The notes beneath the pieces are model-generated. The model was not told the DNA's origin. It saw only the letters and a list, made by a program, of their open reading frames with translations, and did no database searches. Positions 1-6,396 of a stretch of 7,856 nt of DNA are shown here, piece by piece (position 1 is the stretch's first letter; every line of letters begins with the position of its first letter). The translations under genes were made by a program, and so were the position numbers. The stretch covers positions 1 to 7,856 of the forward strand of contig CANRDR010000074.1 of assembly GCA_947629425.1 (NCBI GenBank), given 5' to 3'. The stretch comes from an uncultured Bacilli bacterium (GTDB taxonomy: Bacteria > Bacillota_I > Bacilli_A > RF39 > UBA660).

Positions 1-1188
1 CCATTTAGTACATTAGGTTGGCCAAAAAAAACAGAAGACTTTGAAAGATATTATCCTAATGATGTATTAGTTACAGGTTATGATATAATTCCATTTTGGG
101 TTAATCGTATGACTTTTCAAGGATTACATTTTACTAATACACGTCCATTTAAAGATTGCTTAATACATGGTTTAATAAGAGATAAAATTGGAAGAAAAAT
201 GTCAAAATCTTTAGGTAATGGAGTAGATCCTATGGATGTTATTGAAGAATACGGTGCAGATTCTTTAAGATTTTTCCTAACAACAAACTCAGCGCCTGGC
301 CAAGATTTAAGATATGATGAAGAAAAAGTAAAATCAACATGGAATTTTATAAATAAATTATGGAATGCATCTCGTTATGTATTAATGAATTTAGAAAATT
401 TTAATAAAAGTGATTATACATTAGATAATTTAAGTTTATCTGATAAATGGATTATTAATAAAAGAGATAATGTTGTTAATAGTGTAATAAAATCTATGGA
501 TAAGTATGAATTTCATAATGTAGGTAATGAACTTTATAAATTTATATGGGAAGATTTCTGTGATAAATATATAGAATTATCTAAAATAGATATGAATAAT
601 ACTACTGCATCAGTTTTATTAGATACTCTAAAAGATATATTAAAAATGTTACATCCATTTATGCCTTATGTAACAGAAGAAATATATGGAATGTTACCAA
701 TTAAAGAAACTATTTCTATAGTAATAAGTGAATATCCTAAAAAAACTAAAGTAAGATATAAAGAAGAAAGTATTTTATTAGATAAAGTATTAGAAGATAT
801 ATTAAATATAAGAAATATGAAAGTAAATTATAATATTAATAAATCATCTAAAGTAATAATAAATACAGATAAATCTTTATTAAATATTTATAAATCACTA
901 TTAAAAATAAAAGATGAATCTATTATTAATAACAAAATAGATACATTAAATAAAAATTATAAATCTAATTATATAGATATAACTTATTACTATGAAGGAT
1001 TAGATATAGATAATTCTAAAATATTAGAAGATATTAATAAACTAAAAGAATCTATTAAAAGAAGAGAAAACTTATTAAATAATGAAAATTATGTTAATAA
1101 AGCCCCTAAAAATATAGTAGAATTAGATAGAGTTAAATTAAAAGAAGAAAAAGAAAAATTAAATTTATTAGAAGAAAAAATTAAATAA
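1..1188 (+). CDS. valS: Valyl-tRNA synthetase, C-terminal part (5' end lies outside the window)
   Basis: Cytoplasmic class I aminoacyl-tRNA synthetase that joins valine to tRNA-Val using ATP. The frame is open from base 1, so the gene starts upstream and 395 residues are visible. The first residues (PFSTLGWP, then DVLVTGYDIIPFWVNRM) are the end of the catalytic Rossmann domain. The signature KMSKS loop is at 196-210 (visible residues 66-70), followed by LGNGVDPMDVI and the SAPGQDLRYD block typical of bacterial ValRS. The alpha-helical anticodon-binding domain follows (WNFINKLWNASR, then LHPFMPYVTEEIY). The last ~55 residues are a charged coiled-coil arm containing NYVNKAPKNIVE, the ValRS C-terminal tRNA-binding arm. 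The HIGH motif and editing domain are outside the window. The ATG at 109 is internal and is not the start. The segment between the anticodon domain and the arm looks divergent from the usual consensus, but the frame is intact. Identity is near certain. Confidence 0.97.
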   Translation, partial: PFSTLGWPKKTEDFERYYPNDVLVTGYDIIPFWVNRMTFQGLHFTNTRPFKDCLIHGLIRDKIGRKMSKSLGNGVDPMDVIEEYGADSLRFFLTTNSAPGQDLRYDEEKVKSTWNFINKLWNASRYVLMNLENFNKSDYTLDNLSLSDKWIINKRDNVVNSVIKSMDKYEFHNVGNELYKFIWEDFCDKYIELSKIDMNNTTASVLLDTLKDILKMLHPFMPYVTEEIYGMLPIKETISIVISEYPKKTKVRYKEESILLDKVLEDILNIRNMKVNYNINKSSKVIINTDKSLLNIYKSLLKIKDESIINNKIDTLNKNYKSNYIDITYYYEGLDIDNSKILEDINKLKESIKRRENLLNNENYVNKAPKNIVELDRVKLKEEKEKLNLLEEKIK

Positions 1189-1216
1189 ATATATTTTTAT
1201 ATGATAATAATATATT

Positions 1217-1241
1217 AAAAGACACTTTTATGTGTTTTTTT
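1217..1241 (+). terminator. Rho-independent terminator of valS
   Basis: A 9-bp stem pairs 1217-1225 (AAAAGACAC) with 1232-1240 (GTGTTTTTT), including one G-U pair. The loop is TTTTAT, and the T-run 1235-1241 forms both the stem arm and the tail. It lies 29 nt after the valS stop and ahead of a new promoter, so valS transcription probably ends here. Confidence 0.75.
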
Positions 1242-1242
1242 C

Positions 1243-1271
1243 TTGAATTTATATAAATAATTTTATATAAT
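1243..1271 (+). promoter_or_regulatory. Sigma-A-type promoter for the zinc-ribbon protein gene
   Basis: The -35 box is TTGAAT (1243-1248, 4 of 6 matches). A spacer of exactly 17 bp leads to a perfect -10 TATAAT (1266-1271). It sits directly behind the valS terminator. The predicted start of transcription is about 1277-1279, giving a leader of roughly 52 nt before the ATG at 1331. TATAAT occurs by chance in AT-rich DNA, but the spacing and position support this one. Confidence 0.65.
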
Positions 1272-1280
1272 CAATAATAG

Positions 1281-1313
1281 AGAGGAGTATAAAATTAATA
1301 TAGATTAATTTTA
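1281..1313 (+). promoter_or_regulatory. Leader element: 5'-end SD-like sequence plus perfect hairpin
   Basis: AGAGGAG (1281-1287) is a strong ribosome-binding sequence just inside the predicted transcript 5' end, but no ATG, GTG or TTG follows at usable spacing. Immediately after it, TAAAATTAAT (1290-1299) and ATTAATTTTA (1304-1313) form a perfect 10-bp stem with the loop ATAG. The true start is 18 nt beyond the hairpin. The arrangement recalls stabilising SD sequences of Bacillus mRNA leaders (STAB-SD, as in cry3A). That role is an inference. Confidence 0.45.
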
Positions 1314-1330
1314 AAGAATAAAGGGTGAAT

Positions 1331-2317
1331 ATGGATACTAATACAATTTTAATGATTTCAGGTGGAGTTTTATTAATATTAATAATTATACTTATAATAT
1401 TGATAGTAAAATTAATTAAATCAAAAAAATCTAGTAAAGTGGAAAAAAATAATGTAGAAAATGTTTCAACAACTACAAATAATGAAATATCAAATACAGA
1501 AACATTAAATAATACAAATGTTGCTGATAATAGTGCATTACAAACAAATACTACAACTACAAATAATGAAATATCAAATACAGAAACATTAAATAGTACA
1601 AATGTTGCTGATAATAGTGCATTACAAACAAATACTACAACTACAAATAATGAAATGCCAAATATAGAAACATTAAATAATACAAATGTTACTGATAATA
1701 GTGCATTACAAACAAATATTATAGATACAACTATTAATAATACACAAATGGATTTACAAAACTTAAATGCAATAAATAATGATTCTATAAATCAAAATAC
1801 TTTAAATTCAAGTAATCAAGTTTCATCTGATAATTTGAATTCGAATGTAAATATAACAAACTCATTTGCACAAACTACTAATGAACCATCAAATTTATTT
1901 GATACAACTGTACAAAATAATAATGCACCTCAAGATATGCAAATTGATAATAATGTACAAGTAAATTCAATGGATGTAGCAAATACACAAAATACATTAC
2001 AAAATGAAAATAATAATTCAATTGAACCTATACAACAAGAAAATGTTGCAATAGATAATATCTCACAAACTATAACAAATCAAACTAATAATGAAGAGAT
2101 TAATACACCACAAGTAAATCCTATTGAAACTAATTATCAAACTGAACCATCTAATATTCCAAGTGAAAATAATTTAAATAATACATCTAACGATACTATT
2201 ACACAAAATAATCCTACTAATGAAGTTAAATCAAATGTAAAAATATGTAAAAATTGTGGAACAGAAATGCCTAATATTGTTAGTATTTGTCCAAAATGTG
2301 GAACAGAAAATGAGTAA
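1331..2317 (+). CDS. Membrane-anchored Asn-rich protein with C-terminal zinc ribbon
   Basis: A 328-residue protein of unknown function. Residues ~5-28 form one hydrophobic helix (ISGGVLLILIIILIILIV), followed by a basic stretch (KLIKSKKSSK). By the positive-inside rule the long C-terminal part should be cytoplasmic. About 260 residues of Asn/Thr/Gln-rich, probably disordered linker follow, including three near-identical 28-residue repeats. The last ~25 residues are a zinc ribbon: CKNCG at 2246-2260 and CPKCG at 2288-2302, with CxxC pairs 11 residues apart. These four are the only cysteines. The ATG at 1331 is preferred over the in-frame GTG at 1325 because GGTGA (1324-1328) can serve as the 3' half of an SD for the ATG but overlaps the GTG. 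The linker composition partly reflects AT-rich codon bias. Generic tether-plus-zinc-ribbon proteins are common in low-GC Gram-positives; the partner is unknown. Confidence 0.85.
   Translation: MDTNTILMISGGVLLILIIILIILIVKLIKSKKSSKVEKNNVENVSTTTNNEISNTETLNNTNVADNSALQTNTTTTNNEISNTETLNSTNVADNSALQTNTTTTNNEMPNIETLNNTNVTDNSALQTNIIDTTINNTQMDLQNLNAINNDSINQNTLNSSNQVSSDNLNSNVNITNSFAQTTNEPSNLFDTTVQNNNAPQDMQIDNNVQVNSMDVANTQNTLQNENNNSIEPIQQENVAIDNISQTITNQTNNEEINTPQVNPIETNYQTEPSNIPSENNLNNTSNDTITQNNPTNEVKSNVKICKNCGTEMPNIVSICPKCGTENE
1469..1720 (+). repeat. Three tandem 84-bp in-frame repeats
   Basis: The copies are 1469-1552, 1553-1636 and 1637-1720, each encoding 28 residues with the core NNEISNTETLN and NVADNSALQTN. 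Copies 1 and 2 differ at one base of 84, and copy 3 differs from copy 1 at five. The near-identity at DNA level points to recent duplication. The period is a multiple of three, so gain or loss of a copy would change linker length without breaking the frame. Confidence 0.95.
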
Positions 2318-2330
2318 TTCTCATTTTTTT
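2307..2330 (+). terminator. Hairpin terminator containing the stop codon of the zinc-ribbon gene
   Basis: AAAATGAG (2307-2314) pairs perfectly with CTCATTTT (2320-2327). The loop TAATT contains the TAA stop (2315-2317). A T-run at 2324-2330 follows. Only two GC pairs are present, so strength is uncertain. It lies 18 nt before the next start codon and may limit readthrough into capA. Confidence 0.55.
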
Positions 2331-2347
2331 ATAAAATAAAAATACAT

Positions 2348-3415
2348 ATGAAAAAAATATTAAAAATAATTGTAATTTTAGTTATTTTATTAATAATTTC
2401 AGATATACTATTTATAATATGGTTATTGAATAAAGAAATAAAAGTTTATACAAAAAAGACTATTATTCCAATTATTAAAGAAACTAAAATTACAAGTTTA
2501 ACAATAAATGCAATAGGTGATTTAACTATTGGAAGTGGATACAATTTTGGAGAATGGAATAGTTTTAATTCATATTTAAAAGATAATGATTACAGCTATT
2601 ACTTTAAGGGAGTATATGATGTCTTAAGTAAAGATGATTTAACTATTGGAAATCTTGAAGGAACATTTACTGATTCTAATGATAGAGCAGAAAAAATGTT
2701 TAATTTTAAAAATACTAAAGATTATGTTAATGTATTAAAAAGTGGCAGTGTTGAAATAGTTAATGTTGCAAATAATCATACTTATGATTATAAAGAAAAA
2801 GGTTATAAAGATACTCTAGATACATTAGATGATGCTAATATACCTTATTATGGATATAATTTTTATAAAATATTAGATGTAAAAGGAATAAAAATAGGTT
2901 TTGCGGGATTTACATATTTTACTAATTCATTAAATTATGATGGTTATGAAAATGATGTAGATAATGCAGTAAATTATTTAAAGAAAGAAAATGTTGATTT
3001 AATAATAATGTCATTTCATTGGGGAGTAGAAGGAACTACTTATCAAACTAAAGAACAAGTTCAAATAGGACATTATGCTATAGATAAAGGTGTTGATTTA
3101 GTATTAGGACATCATCCTCATAGAATACAAGGAATAGAAGTATATAAAGATAAATATATTGTTTATAGTTTAGCTAATTTTGTATTTGGTGGAAATCAAA
3201 ATCCTAAAGATAAAAGATCATTTATATTTCAAACTAAATTAGATTTTATTGATAATAAATTAGTTGATAATAAAGTTAAATTAATACCAGTAAGTATAAG
3301 TGGTGTAGATAATTTAAATAACTATCAACCAGTTTTAGTAGATGGTTTAAAGGCCAAAGATATTATTGATACTATAAATAATAGTAGTACAAATTTTCAT
3401 TATGAATTAACCTAA
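2348..3415 (+). CDS. CapA-family (poly-gamma-glutamate capsule type) membrane-anchored protein
   Basis: A 355-residue protein with an N-terminal membrane segment (~5-27, after MKK), followed by an extracytoplasmic CapA domain with a metallophosphoesterase-like fold. Family motifs appear in order: GDLTIG (57-62), GNLEGTF (101-107), NVANNHTYD (139-147), FHWGVE (223-228), GHHPHRIQG (254-262) and YSLANFVF (273-280). These hold the Asp, Asn and His residues expected to bind metal. In Bacillus, CapA takes part in poly-gamma-glutamate synthesis and export, but many family members stand alone with unknown substrates. No capB/capC partner is in this window, so a capsule role is not shown. It contains no cysteine, as expected outside the cell. 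The ATG at 2348 gives a sensible MKKILKIIVIL signal-anchor start, yet no SD precedes it (only AT-rich DNA). The 3' end overlaps the convergent penicillin-binding protein gene by 9 bp. Confidence 0.9.
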   Translation: MKKILKIIVILVILLIISDILFIIWLLNKEIKVYTKKTIIPIIKETKITSLTINAIGDLTIGSGYNFGEWNSFNSYLKDNDYSYYFKGVYDVLSKDDLTIGNLEGTFTDSNDRAEKMFNFKNTKDYVNVLKSGSVEIVNVANNHTYDYKEKGYKDTLDTLDDANIPYYGYNFYKILDVKGIKIGFAGFTYFTNSLNYDGYENDVDNAVNYLKKENVDLIIMSFHWGVEGTTYQTKEQVQIGHYAIDKGVDLVLGHHPHRIQGIEVYKDKYIVYSLANFVFGGNQNPKDKRSFIFQTKLDFIDNKLVDNKVKLIPVSISGVDNLNNYQPVLVDGLKAKDIIDTINNSSTNFHYELT

Positions 3416-5314
3416 CATTAGTTTTACAGTGTTAGTTTCTTTTATATATTGATTAGGTTTTGGTTCTTGATATAATACACTATCACCCTCACCACTATAT
3501 ACTAATTTAAAACCTTTTAATGCTTTTTGGGCTTCTTTTAGACTCATTCCTTCTACATCAGGAAGAAGTACATACTTAGTATCAAGCCATGTATATTCAT
3601 TTCTAATCATACCACTATTATCTTGTTTTAAACCTTTAATATCTATAATACTATTCATTACATTTTTAGCAATAGGGGCTGAAACAGTACCACCATATTG
3701 AGTTATTCCTTTTGGATTATCAATTGCAACATATACTAAATATTCTGGTTTATCAGCAGGCAAGAATCCCATAAAAGATACTATATAATTTCCTTGCATA
3801 TAAACACCATTATTAACTTTTTGAGCAGTACCAGTTTTGCCACCAACTCTGTAATTTTCAATATAAGCATTTTTACCTGTACCATTCGCAACAACACTTT
3901 CTAAAGCATATCTTACCATTGAACTAGTTTCTTCACTTATTACTTGTCTAACTGTGTTTTTTTTGTTTTCTCTTATAATTTGATTAGTTTCTGGTTCACT
4001 TAAATACTTAACTATATAAGGTGTATTTAAATAGCCACCATTTATTGCAGCAGAAACACCTGCGATTTGTTGAATAGGAGTAACACTAATACCTTGTCCA
4101 AATGACATTGTAGCAAGTTCAACAGGTCCAATTTTATCGTATTTAAATAAAATACCACTAGATTCACCATTTAAATCAATTCCTGTTTTTTTACCAAAAC
4201 CAAAATTAGTTATATAGTTATATAATTTTTCTGTACCTAATTTTTGTCCCATAACTACAAATCCTGGATTGCAAGAATTTTCTACTACATTTAAAAACGT
4301 TTCTGCACCATGTCCTCCAGCCTTCCAACATTTTATTCGAGCACTATCAACCATTATAGAGCCACCATCATAATATTGATCTTCAAATAAGTTAATTGTT
4401 TTTTCTTCTAACGATGCTGCAAGAGTTATTATTTTAAAAGTCGAACCTGGTTCATATGTTGCCCAAATAGGTAAATTTCTATTTATCGTATTTATATCAA
4501 AATTTTTATAGTTATTTGAATCAAAATTTGGTCTACTAGACATGGCAAGAATTTCTCCAGTATTTGGATCTGCTACTAATATTAAAGCCTGTTCTGGATT
4601 ATATTTAGTAACAACATTATTTAATTCTCTTTCTACAGCAAGTTGTATATCTAAATCAATTGTTAAACTAACATTAATACCATTTTGTGGTTCAACATAA
4701 ACTTCTGGTTTATCTAATCTATTTCCTTTACCATCACTATAATATTTAATAGCGCCATCTTTTCCAGTTAAGTATTTATCATATTCAAGTTCTATTCCTG
4801 ATAAACCTTGATTATCTATACCAACATAACCAAGTACATGAGAAAGTACATCTTTATATGGATAATATCTTTTGCTTTCTTTAACTAAATAAACTCCATC
4901 ATAACCTAAACTTTCTATTTTATCTGCAATTTCATATGATAATTGTCTACCTTCAGGATGTACTCTTTCTATACTTGTTTTTTTATTTACATGTTTATAC
5001 ATTTCATCATAGCTTACTCCTAATATACTAGCTAAATCTTTTGAAACTTTTTCTTTATCTTTAATTTGATTAGGAATTAATACTAAACTAACTGTAGTTA
5101 TATTATTAGCAAGTACTTTTCCATTCCTATCTAATATAAGACCTCTATCAGCAGTAATAGGTAAATTTCTACTCCATAAGTTATCTGCTAAATTATTTAA
5201 TTTTTTATAATCTATTACTTGTATATAAAATACTCTAAAAATAATTAATAAAAACATAAATAAAACAATAAATAATATAAATTTAATTCTAGAATGTATT
5301 ACTTTGACAAACAT
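3407..5314 (-). CDS. Class B penicillin-binding protein with PASTA domain (SpoVD/FtsI-like)
   Basis: A DD-transpeptidase of 635 residues that cross-links peptidoglycan outside the membrane. A short cytoplasmic tail and one membrane helix (~11-30) come first. The dimerisation domain follows, with the signature ITADRGLILDRNGKVLAN (53-70). The transpeptidase domain (~240-555) has all three active-site motifs: S291-TFK, S347-CN and K493-TGT. A single PASTA domain occupies ~582-635 (LPDVEGMSLKEAQKALKG). Length and one PASTA match SpoVD (spore cortex) best; the septal PBP2B of Bacillus is longer with two PASTA domains. In a non-spore-former this would be the cell-division FtsI, and the sequence alone cannot decide. 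The start at 5314 is supported by a good SD (AGGTGAT, complement of 5318-5324) three bases upstream. It is the only minus-strand gene here, apparently monocistronic, and no T-tailed terminator is visible after its stop. Confidence 0.97.
   Translation of the reverse strand: MFVKVIHSRIKFILFIVLFMFLLIIFRVFYIQVIDYKKLNNLADNLWSRNLPITADRGLILDRNGKVLANNITTVSLVLIPNQIKDKEKVSKDLASILGVSYDEMYKHVNKKTSIERVHPEGRQLSYEIADKIESLGYDGVYLVKESKRYYPYKDVLSHVLGYVGIDNQGLSGIELEYDKYLTGKDGAIKYYSDGKGNRLDKPEVYVEPQNGINVSLTIDLDIQLAVERELNNVVTKYNPEQALILVADPNTGEILAMSSRPNFDSNNYKNFDINTINRNLPIWATYEPGSTFKIITLAASLEEKTINLFEDQYYDGGSIMVDSARIKCWKAGGHGAETFLNVVENSCNPGFVVMGQKLGTEKLYNYITNFGFGKKTGIDLNGESSGILFKYDKIGPVELATMSFGQGISVTPIQQIAGVSAAINGGYLNTPYIVKYLSEPETNQIIRENKKNTVRQVISEETSSMVRYALESVVANGTGKNAYIENYRVGGKTGTAQKVNNGVYMQGNYIVSFMGFLPADKPEYLVYVAIDNPKGITQYGGTVSAPIAKNVMNSIIDIKGLKQDNSGMIRNEYTWLDTKYVLLPDVEGMSLKEAQKALKGFKLVYSGEGDSVLYQEPKPNQYIKETNTVKLMLG
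3412..3443 (+). terminator. Terminator of the capA-like gene, inside the convergent PBP gene
   Basis: CTAACATT (3412-3419) pairs with AGTGTTAG (3428-3435), eight pairs with one T-G, around an 8-nt loop. TTTCTTTT (3436-3443) follows on the plus strand. The stem contains the capA TAA stop (3413-3415) and lies opposite the last codons of the PBP gene. Read on the minus strand the hairpin has no T-tail, so it should terminate only the plus-strand transcript. Confidence 0.55.
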
Positions 5315-5317
5315 AGT

Positions 5318-5324
5318 ATCACCT
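5318..5324 (-). promoter_or_regulatory. Ribosome-binding site of the PBP gene
   Basis: On the minus strand AGGTGAT precedes ATG by three bases. It matches the 3' half of the consensus AAGGAGGTGATC, so the effective spacing is normal. It fixes the PBP start at 5314. Confidence 0.75.
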
Positions 5325-5363
5325 AATTAATAATATTAAAATAAAATGTAAATAATAATTAAA

Positions 5364-5392
5364 AATATACATTTAATAGTTTTATGTGTTAT
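5364..5392 (-). promoter_or_regulatory. Candidate promoter of the PBP gene
   Basis: Read on the minus strand, ATAACA (complement of 5387-5392, 4 of 6 to the -35) is followed after 17 bp by TATATT (complement of 5364-5369) as the -10. Transcription would start near 5357, giving a ~43-nt leader. The match is moderate in very AT-rich DNA. Its -35 overlaps the -10 of the divergent promoter, so the two might compete. Confidence 0.35.
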
Positions 5393-5395
5393 AAT
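5385..5395 (+). promoter_or_regulatory. Extended -10 promoter of the unknown membrane protein gene
   Basis: TGTGT (5385-5389) directly precedes a perfect TATAAT (5390-5395), matching the TRTGn extended -10 element of Gram-positive sigma-A promoters. No good -35 is seen at 16-18 bp, as is usual for this class. Transcription should start near 5402, giving a leader of about 95 nt. Confidence 0.6.
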
Positions 5396-5400
5396 TTATA

Positions 5401-5419
5401 AGAATAGAGAAACTATTCT
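5401..5419 (+). promoter_or_regulatory. 5'-terminal stem-loop in the leader of the unknown membrane protein gene
   Basis: AGAATAG (5401-5407) and CTATTCT (5413-5419) form a perfect 7-bp stem with the loop AGAAA, starting at or next to the predicted transcription start. No T-run follows, so it is not a terminator. A stem-loop at the very 5' end can protect mRNA from 5'-end-dependent decay; that role is an inference. The rest of the leader (5420-5485) shows nothing recognisable. Confidence 0.4.
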
Positions 5420-5496
5420 AAAAGAATATAACAAAATAAAAAGTACAAATAAAATTTTTAAATATATAATGAAAATAAGTTTAAAGAGGGAATAAT

Positions 5497-6342
5497 ATGA
5501 GTAAAAGTGAAAAAATTATTAGAATTTTTTTTGTAATTATTCTTTATGTTATTGTAATTATTTTAAGTAGTTTAATTGTTAAAGAACTTTTAAATAAAGA
5601 TGACAATAAAGATATAGAAAAAACTGAACCAATAGAAACAGAACAAATAGAATCAAATGATAATCAAAATCAATATATTAAATTATCAGATATAGAAGAT
5701 AATAATAATTTATTAGATAGTTCAACTACTTATAATAAAATAAATGATATGTACTACGTTAAATATGTAAATTCTGATAATAAAATAGTTATTTCAATAC
5801 TAGAACCTAATAATATAACTGAAAGAACTTACAATTCTTTAGTTTCTTTTGTTGAATTTATAAAAGGAAAAGAAGAAGCAGCAATATTTAAAGAAAATAT
5901 AACAAGTTTGAATAATATTAATTTTAATAACTATGAAATAAAAATTAATCCAGTTTTATTAGATAATGAATTAGTATATTATAATTCTATACCTGAATTT
6001 GATTTATATAAAATTACACAATTATTTGTAAGTGATTCTAAACCATATAATATGACAATTAATGATTACTATACATATGAAGGAAATAATAAATCTTATG
6101 ATACTGTAAAAGAAATGATGTTAAGAAATATTTATAATATTTCATCATTTGGTGGAAATCCTGAGTTAAATCATTTGGAATTACAAATATTAATGAATAG
6201 TGAAGTAACTACAGATGAAACAAAGCAAGATTTTGTAAATAATATTATAAAAACATATTTAAAAGAGAATTTAACATATAATATTAAAATAGAAAATGAA
6301 AATAATAATTTAAAAATAATTATAGATGCAAATAATCTATAG
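5497..6342 (+). CDS. Unrecognised single-pass membrane protein
   Basis: A 281-residue protein that I do not recognise. A short basic N-terminus (MSKSEKIIR) leads into one hydrophobic segment (~10-28, FFVIILYVIVIILSSLIV). An acidic Glu/Asp/Gln/Asn-rich spacer (~35-65, with TEPIETEQIE) follows, then a ~210-residue region of mixed character that looks folded, with the probable strands MYYVKYV and IVISILEP. The basic N-terminus suggests the C-terminal domain lies outside the membrane, and the complete absence of cysteine agrees. No lipobox, enzyme motif or repeat was seen. The start is supported by AAAGAGGG (5483-5490) six bases before ATG. It is divergent from the PBP gene and followed by its own terminator and the ugd promoter, so no operon partner is implied. 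A role in cell-envelope biology is only a guess from its neighbours. Confidence 0.85.
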   Translation: MSKSEKIIRIFFVIILYVIVIILSSLIVKELLNKDDNKDIEKTEPIETEQIESNDNQNQYIKLSDIEDNNNLLDSSTTYNKINDMYYVKYVNSDNKIVISILEPNNITERTYNSLVSFVEFIKGKEEAAIFKENITSLNNINFNNYEIKINPVLLDNELVYYNSIPEFDLYKITQLFVSDSKPYNMTINDYYTYEGNNKSYDTVKEMMLRNIYNISSFGGNPELNHLELQILMNSEVTTDETKQDFVNNIIKTYLKENLTYNIKIENENNNLKIIIDANNL

Positions 6343-6348
6343 TTTTTT
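6318..6348 (+). terminator. Hairpin terminator containing the stop codon of the unknown membrane protein gene
   Basis: TATAGAT (6321-6327) pairs perfectly with ATCTATA (6335-6341), extended outward by T-G, A-T and A-T to 6318-6344, around the loop GCAAATA. T6 (6343-6348) follows. The TAG stop (6340-6342) is part of the right arm. There is only one GC pair, so efficiency is uncertain. Confidence 0.5.
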
Positions 6349-6349
6349 A

Positions 6350-6378
6350 TTGAAAAAATATAATATTTATAATAAAAT
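6350..6378 (+). promoter_or_regulatory. Sigma-A-type promoter of ugd
   Basis: TTGAAA (6350-6355, 5 of 6) is followed after 17 bp by TAAAAT (6373-6378, 5 of 6). Transcription would start near 6385, leaving a leader of ~16 nt that is mostly the ribosome-binding site. It begins two bases after the previous terminator's T-run. Confidence 0.6.
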
Positions 6379-6390
6379 AATTATAAATTT

Positions 6391-6396
6391 AGGAGG
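6391..6396 (+). promoter_or_regulatory. Consensus ribosome-binding site that fixes the ugd start
   Basis: AGGAGG with only four bases (TTAT) before ATG 6401. It is the best SD in the window. It rules out the in-frame ATG at 6326, which lies inside the preceding gene and has no SD. Confidence 0.9.

Noticed and set aside
109..111. ATG at 109 as a gene start for the synthetase fragment
   Set aside because: The frame is open from base 1 and codes for conserved ValRS sequence before this ATG, so it is an internal methionine.
1294..1308. A five-codon ORF starting with ATT after AGAGGAG
   Set aside because: ATT is a very rare start codon and the frame covers the hairpin arm. A non-coding leader explains it better.
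1325..1327. GTG at 1325 as the start of the zinc-ribbon protein
   Set aside because: It overlaps the only nearby SD-like bases and has no SD of its own. ATG 1331, two codons later, fits better. The difference is two residues.
1469..1720. Tandem repeats as a CRISPR array or mobile-element trace
   Set aside because: The units are contiguous with no unique spacers, lie in frame within a coding region, and encode a repeated peptide.
3370..3406. Small hairpin TACTAT/ATAGTA as a terminator for the minus-strand PBP gene
   Set aside because: Six pairs with one GC pair and no T-run on the minus strand; it does not meet terminator criteria.
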